33,400 nt of DNA from Methanoregula sp. UBA471 (GTDB taxonomy: Archaea; Halobacteriota; Methanomicrobia; Methanomicrobiales; Methanospirillaceae): contig DADT01000024.1 of the NCBI GenBank assembly GCA_002495065.1, positions 9,609 through 43,008 of the forward strand. Reading direction: 5' to 3'. The translations under genes were made by a program, and so were the position numbers. Under the pieces are notes generated by a model, which was not told the DNA's origin, did no database searches, and saw nothing but the letters and a program-made list of their open reading frames with translations. Numbering within the stretch: position 1 is the first letter of the stretch; each line of letters begins with the position of its first letter. Shown in pieces: positions 17,140-24,472 of the stretch.

Positions 17140-18321
17140 ATGTATCTTGTAGGAGAAGCACTCATCGGCGATGGTGCAGAAGTTGCACACATCGACCTGT
17201 TAATGGGGGACAAGGAAGGTCCCATCGGAACCGCATTCGCCCACGCGGTATCGCAGTTATCTGCCGGCCACACACCGCTCCTTGCGGTTATCCGCCCGAA
17301 CCTGCTGACAAAACCTGTGACCCTCGTCATCCCGAAGGTTACCCTTAAGACAATGACACAGGTCAACGAGATGTTCGGACCGGTCCAGGCTGCGGTTGCA
17401 AAGGCAGTAGCGGACTGTGTTGAAGAGGGTGTTTTTTCCGAAGTTGAGATCGAAAAGGTTGTCATTCTCGCATCCGCATTTGTTCACCCCGATGCCGTGG
17501 ATTATAACAAGATTTACCGGTACAACTATGGTGCTACAAAACTGGCAATCCACCGTGCACTGGAAATGTTCCCTGACGCAAAGACGCTTATCTTCGAAAA
17601 AGACCGTGCTGCCCATGCAATTATGGGATTCAAGGTAACGCGTCTCTGGGATCCGCCCTACCTGCAGGTAGCCCTTGATCTGGTTGACATGGGAAAGGTT
17701 GCATCGGTATTAAAGGAACTTCCCGAGAATGACCATCTCATCATCGAGGCAGGGACCCCGCTTATCAAAAAGTTCGGACTGGGTGTCATTTCCGAGATAC
17801 GAAAGCTGCGCCCGAATGCCTTCATCATTGCTGACATGAAGATCCTGGACACCGGCAACCTCGAGGCACGAATGGCAGCGGATGCATCGGCGGATGCGGT
17901 CGTCGTATCCGGACTTGCTCCGGCCTCAACCATGGAAAAAGCAATTGCAGAAGCCCGGAAGGTCGGAATATATTCTGTCGTGGATATGCTGAACGTCCAG
18001 AACCCGGCAAAAGTGATCGAGAAACTGAAAGTCAAACCCGATATCGTGGAACTCCACCGTGCGATCGATACTGAAGACACTGCCCATGCCTGGGGAGACA
18101 TCGCTGCAATCAAGAAGGCGGCAGGTGGAAAACTCCTCGTCGCAACTGCCGGGGGGGTACGGGTGAACGTGGTCAGGGATGCACTCAAAGCCGGTGCGGA
18201 TATCCTTGTTGTCGGGCGGGCAATTACCGCAAGCAAGGATGTCAAACATGCAGCTGACGAGTTTCTGGAAAAACTTGAAAAGGAAGAGATTGACCAGTTC
18301 CGTGTGATGACTGATTTTTAA
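17140..18321 (+). CDS. fae-hps: Bifunctional formaldehyde-activating enzyme / 3-hexulose-6-phosphate synthase
   Basis: A product of 393 residues, the standard archaeal fusion length. The Fae part (1 to about 165) has MYLVGEALIGDGAEVAHIDLLMG with His17, the acid/base residue known for Fae, and condenses formaldehyde with tetrahydromethanopterin. The Hps part (about 166-393) is a TIM barrel related to OMP decarboxylase, with DMKILDTG and ATAGGVRV. It interconverts hexulose-6-phosphate and ribulose-5-phosphate plus formaldehyde; in archaea this runs mainly toward pentose formation. The last codons and the stop (18299-18321) are also the left attachment repeat of the integrated element. They read FRVMTDF* here, and an identical RVMTDF* tail is encoded by the right repeat at 23143-23165. 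Confidence 0.96.
   Translation: MYLVGEALIGDGAEVAHIDLLMGDKEGPIGTAFAHAVSQLSAGHTPLLAVIRPNLLTKPVTLVIPKVTLKTMTQVNEMFGPVQAAVAKAVADCVEEGVFSEVEIEKVVILASAFVHPDAVDYNKIYRYNYGATKLAIHRALEMFPDAKTLIFEKDRAAHAIMGFKVTRLWDPPYLQVALDLVDMGKVASVLKELPENDHLIIEAGTPLIKKFGLGVISEIRKLRPNAFIIADMKILDTGNLEARMAADASADAVVVSGLAPASTMEKAIAEARKVGIYSVVDMLNVQNPAKVIEKLKVKPDIVELHRAIDTEDTAHAWGDIAAIKKAAGGKLLVATAGGVRVNVVRDALKAGADILVVGRAITASKDVKHAADEFLEKLEKEEIDQFRVMTDF
18299..18321 (+). repeat. attL: left direct repeat of the integrated element
   Basis: This 23-nt stretch (starts TCCGTGTGATGA, ends GATTTTTAA) recurs at 23143-23165 with a single difference (T18312 versus C23156). It covers the last codons and the stop of fae-hps. Overlap of an att core with a gene 3' end is the usual result of tyrosine-recombinase integration. 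Confidence 0.85.
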
Positions 18322-18418
18322 TAAATCATTATGTATATTTTTTATTAGATTTAATTAGTAACTAATAGCCAACAAAATCGTAGATCGAATCTAAACCTAT
18401 TATTTAGTTTTTATCAAA

Positions 18419-19032
18419 TCAATGATGATTTTGAAAACAATCGTTACACAATGGTCGTGAATATGATAACGTTTTTGATTGCATTCCACATCCATGACAA
18501 TATCTTTCTGGATAATCAGAATTTTTAAACTGTGCCCATATTTGATAGCATGTATTGCATAATGGATGATTCGGATTATAATCTATCATCGCTTTGCATC
18601 GAATACAATAGGATTTTTCTGACATAAAATTAGAAATTTTTTCACGTAATCCTACATTTTCGGATTGAAAATTTTCACTCATAAAATTGATATCTTCAAG
18701 TACTTTTAAAAAAATATTACCATCTTCTTTTTGAGTAAATAATATCCCATTTCCCAATTATTTATCTGTGAATACTCATACAAATGCATTGAAGTAATAA
18801 TCCCAATTTTTTCATTCATGAAACATTTTGCATGAAGATTTTCACATCTAAAAAGTTTTACACCCTTAATTCCTAATAAAAAATCAATTTCATCCGATTT
18901 ATGTGGTTTTTTTGCATCATAAATAATCCTGCAATCAATTTTTTGAAAATCTAGGGACAGATAATCATTCCTATATAAAAATTTGATTAAAATTATTTTC
19001 AGATGACTACAGTTCAGAATAATAATATAGAT
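18419..19032 (-). pseudogene. Phospholipase-D-like protein with C-terminal zinc ribbons, frameshifted and 5'-truncated
   Basis: From 19032 down, one frame reads a PLD-like domain: DYLSLDFQKIDCRIIYDAKK, then LFRCENLHAKCFMNEK with the HxK motif, then GIITSMHLYEYSQ and NWEMG. Near 18745 the frame shifts. The other frame continues ILFTQKEDGNIF in register with the family and ends in two zinc ribbons (CIRC..CNTC and CHGC..CNDC). One missing base explains the shift. Upstream, the frame hits TAG at 19033-19035, and the N-terminal part of the family is missing or scrambled, partly under the divergent TPR gene. Intact relatives bind or cut nucleic acid or lipid; the exact role is unknown. A sequencing error could explain the frameshift but not the missing N-terminus. 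Confidence 0.75.
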
Positions 19033-19051
19033 CTATTTATCAGTAAAATAC

Positions 19052-20446
19052 ATGCTAAAAGAATTAAAAGAAAAATTAGAACTATACCTAAAATGGATTC
19101 CAATTTATCAATTAATCATCGCACTTTTCAGTCTCTGTTTTATTATAGCAATACCACTGTATTTTCTACCAAATTTAAACCAACAATTTACACATCAAAA
19201 TACAGTAAATTTTCTCAAACCACAAATGCGTTTGGGACAAACATACTATTTTGCGGGTCAAACTGAAGAATCCATTGAAGTATATAAAAATTGTTTAGAA
19301 AGAATAACCGATAAAGAATATCCTGAAGAATATGCCGAAATCAAACTGGCATTAGGTAGTGATTACCTCGTATTAAGCCAAAAGGAAAATAAAGAGCAAA
19401 ATTTACAATTAGCAATTGATTCTTATAATGAGGCTCAAAAAATAATTGATTTTGACCATTATCCGATTGAATATATTCAAATGAATCTGAATTTAGGGGA
19501 TATTTATCTTCAAAGGTCAGAATATTTAGAACCACAAATAAACCTCGAAAAAGCAATTGATGCTTTAAAAAAATCAGAAAGTGGTATCAAAGATGTTTAT
19601 GAAAATAAGAATGTTCCAAACCATGTTCGAATTTTAACTTCCGAAGGTCTTGGTTATGCAACATTAGAAGAATTTAATACAAAAGAACCAGATTTTGGTA
19701 TTTCGTATTTATCGCCAAGCAGATTCATTCTTAACGAGGTGAATCTAGGACATGTTTACCATGATTTGGCAATTCTTACCAATAATAAATCTTATTATAA
19801 TGATTCCCTGGATTCATTAAATAAGGCCTTCATGGCACCTACTTCATTTTACGATAACTCAATGTCTGTTTCAGATAAAGTCGATCTAGCTGCGTATGCT
19901 TTTGTTCAGATGAATTATGCGGAATGTGTCGAGGGTTTCACTAATCAAATAAATGCTTATAATGATTCTTTACTAATTATAACCCCACAAAACAGTCAGG
20001 AACAATTTGCGAGAATCCATAAAGGGATTGGGATTAGCTATTTCAAAGAAGATCCAAATAACATAACAAATATTGAAACTTCTATAGAACACTATAAATT
20101 AGCTCTTGCTTACACCAACCAAAATAATCAATATGAGCATGCAATAATTCTAAAAAATCTCGGAGATTCTTATGGAGATCTTGCTTTTTTTAAAGATAAA
20201 GAGGAAAATTTTGCCAAAGCAAAAAATGCTTATGATAAGTTTTTGACAATTTACAACTCTGACTATCCACTATTTTATGCAGAAGTCAAAAGAAATAATG
20301 CAATATTATATACCTCCCTAAGTGATGTAAAAAACAACAAAACAGATTATGAAACGGCAAAAGATGCATTTAATATTGCAAAAGCCAACGGATTTTTCTG
20401 GCAATTTCCCAATTACGAATCATATTTAAATTATGTTCTTCCCTAA
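19052..20446 (+). CDS. Membrane-anchored TPR-like repeat protein
   Basis: A product of 464 residues. It has one N-terminal transmembrane helix (about 18-41, IYQLIIALFSLCFIIAIPLYFL), then helical repeats of TPR type: QMRLGQTYYFAGQTEESIEVYKN, IKLALGSDYLVLSQ.., MNLNLGDIYLQRSE.., ILKNLGDSYGDLAFF.., each followed by a helix with a YDxAL-like pattern. The repeats are predicted outside the cytoplasm. TPR arrays bind proteins; no enzymatic motif is present. Codon use is strongly AT-biased, unlike the flanking chromosome, which fits acquisition with the mobile element. It is transcribed divergently from the decayed PLD-like gene, whose degraded 5' end runs into its start region. No ribosome-binding site is visible, so the transcript may be leaderless. 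Confidence 0.8.
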   Translation: MLKELKEKLELYLKWIPIYQLIIALFSLCFIIAIPLYFLPNLNQQFTHQNTVNFLKPQMRLGQTYYFAGQTEESIEVYKNCLERITDKEYPEEYAEIKLALGSDYLVLSQKENKEQNLQLAIDSYNEAQKIIDFDHYPIEYIQMNLNLGDIYLQRSEYLEPQINLEKAIDALKKSESGIKDVYENKNVPNHVRILTSEGLGYATLEEFNTKEPDFGISYLSPSRFILNEVNLGHVYHDLAILTNNKSYYNDSLDSLNKAFMAPTSFYDNSMSVSDKVDLAAYAFVQMNYAECVEGFTNQINAYNDSLLIITPQNSQEQFARIHKGIGISYFKEDPNNITNIETSIEHYKLALAYTNQNNQYEHAIILKNLGDSYGDLAFFKDKEENFAKAKNAYDKFLTIYNSDYPLFYAEVKRNNAILYTSLSDVKNNKTDYETAKDAFNIAKANGFFWQFPNYESYLNYVLP

Positions 20447-20497
20447 AATTAAAAAAAATCAAAAAAAAAAATGCACAAAAATTTAACAAAAAAATAT

Positions 20498-21175
20498 TTA
20501 ATCTATAATTAAACATTTCTGCGGAATTTTCTTCTCTTTAACAATATGTGACCAATCCTGAAGAAGTTCATCAAAACGAACTTTATACATTCCCCTTTCT
20601 TGTTTTGTATGTTTTTTTACCTCTCGTTTCCAGTCACGGACCATTCCTGGCCACGCCCATCCATGAGACATCTGAAAACGGATGTCACCTTCCTGAAAAC
20701 CAACATATTGAGCTAATACATAACTTGCAAGCGATTTATCAGCATCAACCTCTGCTCTTGTCGTCCTGATATCCACAATATCAGAATCACCGGTAATCTC
20801 TTTCCAGACTTTTTTCAACCAGGCATGGGGCAGCCAGTCACCAAAATACAGGACATGCATATGCTGACGGTCGCCCGAAACATTAACAGCAAAATACTCA
20901 AATTTTATTCGCTTATCCCATTTCTCCGGTTTACCAAAGTATAGCTTCATCTTTTCTGGTGTGAAAAATCCATCTTTGTCCTGTTTCATTAATTTATTAG
21001 GTGTTAATCTTCGAATCCTTTCTTTTAAAATCCTGAAACATTCATGAATATCATTTTCCGAATCCTTAGCCAAAGTAAGAGTAAGAAACCGTAATCGTTT
21101 ACCCCGATGGAAGGCTAACCCAGTTCTCAGCCGATGATATGCCCTTCTCCTTTTTCGATTATATTTATCAGACAT
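20498..21175 (-). CDS. rep: HUH-family rolling-circle replication initiator (Rep)
   Basis: A product of 225 residues. Motif I is FLTLTLA (about 30-36). Motif II is the metal-binding HUH signature QHMHVLYFG (His105 and His107). Motif III is SYVLAQYVG with two tyrosines, Tyr152 and Tyr157, one of which should attack the origin strand. The spacing of five between the tyrosines is one more than the YxxxY of classic two-Tyr Reps. No helicase domain is present, as in small plasmid Reps. GGGGGT upstream of the ATG is a good ribosome-binding site. The GC-rich branched hairpin directly upstream could be the double-strand origin. The function is inferred from motifs; a relaxase or transposase-like HUH nuclease is a less likely alternative. 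Confidence 0.8.
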   Translation of the reverse strand: MSDKYNRKRRRAYHRLRTGLAFHRGKRLRFLTLTLAKDSENDIHECFRILKERIRRLTPNKLMKQDKDGFFTPEKMKLYFGKPEKWDKRIKFEYFAVNVSGDRQHMHVLYFGDWLPHAWLKKVWKEITGDSDIVDIRTTRAEVDADKSLASYVLAQYVGFQEGDIRFQMSHGWAWPGMVRDWKREVKKHTKQERGMYKVRFDELLQDWSHIVKEKKIPQKCLIID

Positions 21176-21221
21176 ACATTACCCCCAAATTACGTGCAGA
21201 TATGACTATTATATCTAGTAA

Positions 21222-21284
21222 AGGGGGGCGGGGGCGTGCTACGCACTCCAGCCCCAGGAGAGCTTCGCTGACAGCCCCCCTCTT
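21222..21284. other. GC-rich multi-hairpin, candidate rolling-circle origin
   Basis: GGGGGGC (21223-21229) can pair with GCCCCCC (21274-21280). Inside lie GCGT-GCT-ACGC (21234-21244), which forms a small hairpin within a GGGG/CCCC arm, and AGC-TTC-GCT (21261-21269). It is the only strongly GC-rich patch in an AT-rich element and sits in the leader of rep, where double-strand origins of small plasmids often lie. No known nick site was recognised. Confidence 0.45.
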
Positions 21285-21374
21285 GGATTTTATCCCTTTC
21301 TTACAAAGACCTGAAACTGACAGGATACTCGAAAGTAGTTTGATAGAATTTTTATCCTTCATGCATCACACCAG

Positions 21375-21548
21375 CTATACTACATCAGAATCAGAAACAA
21401 TCCAGATTTTGCCGATTCTTTCAAGAGACCTTACCATCATTTGTTCAATGGGATGTAATGCATTGAAAACGTCCGATGTAATGATATACACGATATTATC
21501 CGGCATTTCAAGCTGAAGAGAATTGACTTGATAATCTTGTTTTTTCAT
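21375..21548 (-). CDS. Small protein of unknown function (57 residues)
   Basis: The start at 21548 is decided by GGAGG seven bases upstream of the ATG; the longer in-frame version from 21623 lacks such a site. The product begins MKKQDYQVNSLQ and contains an acidic/hydrophobic core (MPDNIVYIITSDVFNALHPIEQMMVRSLERIGKI broken by a predicted turn at HP). No cysteine, signal or membrane segment is present. I do not recognise it. It lies between rep and the antitoxin gene on the same strand, so it may be a replication-control or copy-number protein, but this is only positional inference. Confidence 0.55.
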   Translation of the reverse strand: MKKQDYQVNSLQLEMPDNIVYIITSDVFNALHPIEQMMVRSLERIGKIWIVSDSDVV

Positions 21549-21650
21549 AAGATTCCTCCGTAACATTAACGAGTCTGCAGGACCGGAACAGATCCATTCG
21601 CCCGTATTCACAGTTCGATTCACTTAAAATTTTTAGATTCATTTTTTACC

Positions 21651-21881
21651 TCACTTTCTTTTTCTTTTCATTCGTTCCCGGATTTCTCCTTTTGAATAGT
21701 CAATAAGTCCTGATTCTTCCTTGAAGAGCTGCCGATCAATATCATCAGTGTCGAAGAATTCACCAGGGCAGACTTCATCAATGAGACCTTTAATGATATC
21801 ACTGAATGATGTAGATGGATATGGTTTGAGAAACCGGAGTGCGTCATAGACGTCATCATCAACTCTCAGGATTCTTGACAT
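21651..21881 (-). CDS. VapB-like antitoxin, no toxin partner seen
   Basis: A product of 76 residues. The N-terminus ILRVDDDVYDALRFLKPYPS, followed by SFSDIIKGLID, is the pattern of archaeal VapB/UPF0330-type antitoxins: a short strand and two helices that bind DNA as a dimer. The C-terminal part is charged and basic (IRERMKRKRK). Normally such a gene precedes a PIN-domain VapC toxin; none follows here, only the 57-residue protein. It could be an orphan antitoxin that protects against related plasmids, or a plain regulator of the element. A TTTTTTATATTC box about 30 bases upstream suggests a short or absent leader. Confidence 0.65.
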   Translation of the reverse strand: MSRILRVDDDVYDALRFLKPYPSTSFSDIIKGLIDEVCPGEFFDTDDIDRQLFKEESGLIDYSKGEIRERMKRKRK

Positions 21882-21936
21882 ACGTACACTAATGTAAACA
21901 GAATATAAAAAATTATCTCAAAAATGCGACGATGAC

Positions 21937-23076
21937 TTAAACCGGAATTTTCTCTCCGGATTTCAGTTCTTTTAAAAGTTCTAAGAAAATAAGCTGAGCT
22001 TTTGGATTAGCATTAAACAACATCTGTATTTGTTGCGAAGTTCCCGTAACTTCCATCCTTGCTTCATCAGTTAAAGGATGCATGCAGTCAGAACAATACT
22101 TTGAACCAAGAAGATTGACCTTACGACAGATGGAACAAACCGGAGGTTCAAGTTTGTAAATCTTCTTTTCTTTCAAAATGGTTGTGCGTTCCATACCCGC
22201 ATTGCGCAGGGCAACTTCATCCATATAACTAGCATCCAGGTTCGTATAGACATCAATCATTTTTGTTCGAAGTGAACCCCAGTTTTTTTTCATTACATAA
22301 GGAAGTTCAACACCGGATGCGACATCATGGGTAATTTTTGTAGGTCGGAAAATTGATGCTTTGAGTTTTTGGTTACCCGTCATCCGTTTCAGCAGTTTTA
22401 TCATTCTCTGCAGATTATCAATCGTCATTGGACGGATACCTTTGTCAGTGGCATTGATGGTACAAAACACAAATTGTTCAGGACTTGGATCAGGATGTTC
22501 CGCACGCCATTGGTCCAGATATGGAATGCTCTGATTGGTCAAACGGATATGACGCTCTTTTCTGGTCTTTGCATCGGTTATGAAATAGAAACCATGCTGA
22601 TCAGCAATAATATCCCTCCAATGCAATCGTAACAATTCTATTGGCCGATTACTGCCATCATAGAGCATAGCCAACAGTGCTTTATCACGGGCATTCCTGG
22701 CAGAACGGATAACCGTTGTAACCTCCTCCACAGTCAACATATCCTCAGGTTTTTTTGTTTTCCATTGTGGTTCAGGCAATTTGACCGAACGGATATCAAC
22801 CGTATCAATTTTCTTATTCTTTTTCCCAAGCCAGATTGAGAATGCTTTGGCAGCGCTGATTAACTGACGTTTGTAATTCGGTTTGTATTGCTTCGATTCC
22901 CGGATAACCTTGAAAGCCAGGAGGATATCTTTTGTTGATGCATCCAGGACCGGCTTTTTTAATATGGCTACAAAACGATGAAGCAAGCTCTTGGTATTCT
23001 TCTCCCAGTCAGAAGAGATATCCTGTTTTCCGGATTTCCATTGTAGGTATTCCTCAATCTCCGGACCATCATCCAT
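21937..23076 (-). CDS. int: Tyrosine recombinase (integrase) with C-terminal zinc ribbon
   Basis: A product of 379 residues from ATG 23076, chosen because a GATATATC TATA box sits about 26 bases upstream and suggests a leaderless start; a TTG at 23106 would add ten residues. Numbering the 389-residue form: a core-binding SAM-like domain (about 30-110), then the catalytic domain with Arg154 (GSNRPIELLRL), Lys180 (DAKTRKERHIRL) and the nucleophile Tyr287 (IDVYTNL). The expected HxxR box reads RPTKITHD (Pro255, Lys257), so both of its canonical residues differ. A zinc ribbon follows (Cys324, 327, 338, 341). The gene lies 67 bases from attR and reads into the element, and very likely catalyses integration at fae-hps. 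Confidence 0.88.
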   Translation of the reverse strand: MDDGPEIEEYLQWKSGKQDISSDWEKNTKSLLHRFVAILKKPVLDASTKDILLAFKVIRESKQYKPNYKRQLISAAKAFSIWLGKKNKKIDTVDIRSVKLPEPQWKTKKPEDMLTVEEVTTVIRSARNARDKALLAMLYDGSNRPIELLRLHWRDIIADQHGFYFITDAKTRKERHIRLTNQSIPYLDQWRAEHPDPSPEQFVFCTINATDKGIRPMTIDNLQRMIKLLKRMTGNQKLKASIFRPTKITHDVASGVELPYVMKKNWGSLRTKMIDVYTNLDASYMDEVALRNAGMERTTILKEKKIYKLEPPVCSICRKVNLLGSKYCSDCMHPLTDEARMEVTGTSQQIQMLFNANPKAQLIFLELLKELKSGEKIPV

Positions 23077-23142
23077 GATTTGTATTAAGACTGTATGATA
23101 TATCAAATCTTTGACATAATGACCAACCTTTCATTACTTTAA

Positions 23143-23165
23143 TCCGTGTGATGACCGATTTTTAA
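23143..23165 (+). repeat. attR: right direct repeat of the integrated element
   Basis: Identical to 18299-18321 at 22 of 23 bases. In the fae-hps frame it encodes RVMTDF and the TAA stop, using ACC instead of ACT for Thr. No coding sequence precedes it, so it is a detached tail of the target gene. Confidence 0.85.
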
Positions 23166-23183
23166 GAAGCCACTCTTTTTTTT
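23166..23183 (+). terminator. Probable original fae-hps terminator, displaced by the insertion
   Basis: A run of eight T (within CACTCTTTTTTTTGTC) begins about ten bases after the attR stop codon. In the uninterrupted chromosome this would lie immediately behind fae-hps. Confidence 0.5.
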
Positions 23184-23600
23184 GTCAAATGCACCTCTTG
23201 AATTCCCTATTTTTTAAGAGCAGAGTGAAATCGGTTTGCCCAATCCATATTACGATTAAAAATCTTAGAACGGGAGGAGACCCTGTGATGGTCCTGGACC
23301 TCCTCAGGATCTCATAAGGTTGTATACAGACCTCACGGTCTTATGAAAGAAATTTATCTGTGCAATAGCTGTTTTTATCTTTTGACCTTTCCAAACTGAA
23401 TCAGGAAGACCCGATAATAAAGGTGGTACTGGATGATCGGATCTCCCCGAATGATCTCCTCATCCCCTGGATAATAAAATCTGGCGAGGCACCGGTGCAT
23501 TGCCTGTCCTCTCATTTTGATACAATGCCTTATTATCTGCCAGCAGAACGCAAATTCCGGGTTCTGGTTTCTTTTCGTGCCCTGAGATCCTCCGGCCACC
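23184..23600. other. Chromosomal intergenic region downstream of attR
   Basis: No gene is supported in these 420 or so bases. A stem is possible between GGAGG near 23275 and CCTCC near 23309; it could be a structured RNA, but no known family was recognised. The region should be the native downstream flank of fae-hps. Confidence 0.4.
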
Positions 23601-23605
23601 CAAAT

Positions 23606-23614
23606 TTATATAAC
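23606..23614 (+). promoter_or_regulatory. TATA box of the GYD-domain gene
   Basis: TTTATATAA lies 24-32 bases before the ATG at 23638, a near-consensus archaeal TATA box that predicts a very short leader. AAAGGG just before the ATG could act as a ribosome-binding site. Confidence 0.6.
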
Positions 23615-23637
23615 CAAAATGCGTCAAAGGGTCACAC

Positions 23638-23928
23638 ATGACAATCTATATATCGCTTGGGAAGCTGCAGCGTGACGCGTTCGAAAAATCTGACAGCATT
23701 GAAGAACGGGACAAGAAAGCAAAACAGATCATCGAGTCACTCGGGGGGAAAATGATCTCCCTGTATTACACATTTGGCCAGTATGACTTTGTGGTGATTA
23801 TTGATATGCCATCCAAAGAGAACCTGGTGAGGTTCCTTTCGATTGTTGCGAAGCACGGGACGGTCAGGACCGAAACACTGGAGACCATTCCCGCTGACAT
23901 GTTCTATAAAATTGCAAAAGAGGTCTGA
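23638..23928 (+). CDS. GYD-domain protein
   Basis: A product of 96 residues with the GYD-family layout, a small dimeric alpha/beta barrel-like fold. The pattern LGGKMISLYYTFGQYDFVVIIDMPSKE contains the family core (GxYD here GQYD), and VRTETLETIPADMF is the typical C-terminal strand and helix. Family members are soluble and of unknown function; some are thought to bind small ligands. The gene is alone between attR and the minus-strand secreted-protein gene. Confidence 0.88.
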   Translation: MTIYISLGKLQRDAFEKSDSIEERDKKAKQIIESLGGKMISLYYTFGQYDFVVIIDMPSKENLVRFLSIVAKHGTVRTETLETIPADMFYKIAKEV

Positions 23929-24239
23929 ACGATATTCAGGGGGAGAACCGGGATATTGTTCCCGGAACATCAAACCTTTAACTTCCGGAGCTGCTCTGCC
24001 TGGGCAATGCTCCGGCGGACCGGAATGTCAGGAGTTCAAGGCCTGAAAATCGCTTTGTTTTATCAACCTTCATTTACCAGATACAGCCTTCCTTCTGACT
24101 TTGAAAAACGGTTTCCTGTATCTTTGAGAGCAGCTTTGTCTGTGTTCCGGGCGCTAAAATTAATCACTGCCTGATATGTCTGTCGTAGATACCGGCCAGG
24201 TTCAGGAACCTGTTCTGCTGCTGGGTGCTGAGCACTCAG
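23929..24239. other. Intergenic region, no gene recognised
   Basis: It lies between two convergent genes. Short ORFs on both strands lack recognisable motifs and ribosome-binding sites. AGGTTC-A-GGAACCT near 24197-24212 is a short palindrome. Confidence 0.4.
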
Positions 24240-24470
24240 GCTCATAATTCCAACAACGGTGCATGTCTCTGACATATTATCTTCGCTGTTGACCCGGGAG
24301 TGCCCGCGTAACTCCATCTTATAGGACCGGGTGAGCGCCCCCTTGCCAGATGTGGGGCTTCGCCCTTGTATTCATTTTGGTAACCGTGATACCAACAGGA
24401 GCAGGTGTGTGTTGCTGCTGTAAAAAGAGGGAAATGATTATTACAAGAATGTCGCAGCATTGGTAACCTA
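24240..24470 (-). pseudogene. Decayed fifth Ig-like repeat downstream of the secreted-protein stop codon
   Basis: Below the TAA at 24473 the minus strand still shows fragments of another repeat, spread over at least two frames: NNHFPLFTAATHT, then PAPVGITVTKMN, then HLARGRSPGPIRWSYAGTPGSTAKI. These line up with NNYFAITAATTPS, AITVSSPNGG and WARGTTPTIKWTSSGSVGSYVKV of the intact units. The protein was therefore probably once longer and has been shortened by a stop codon and later frameshifts. Confidence 0.6.
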
Positions 24471-24472
24471 GA

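Larger units (their letters stand above)
18299..23165. mobile_element. Integrated plasmid/virus-like element inserted at the 3' end of fae-hps
   Basis: Bounded by the 23-nt attL/attR repeats. It encodes a tyrosine recombinase next to attR, an HUH rolling-circle Rep with a GC-rich hairpin region upstream, a VapB-like antitoxin, a small protein, a membrane TPR-like protein and a decayed PLD-like gene. It is more AT-rich than the chromosome around it, particularly 18320-20500. No structural virus genes, ATPase or conjugation genes are seen, so a small integrated plasmid is the simplest reading. The att mismatch is synonymous in fae-hps. Confidence 0.85.

Noticed and set aside
23255..23330. Possible C/D-box or other small RNA
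   Set aside because: A weak GGAGG/CCTCC stem and a GTGATGG box were seen, but no properly spaced D box or guide, so it is not annotated.
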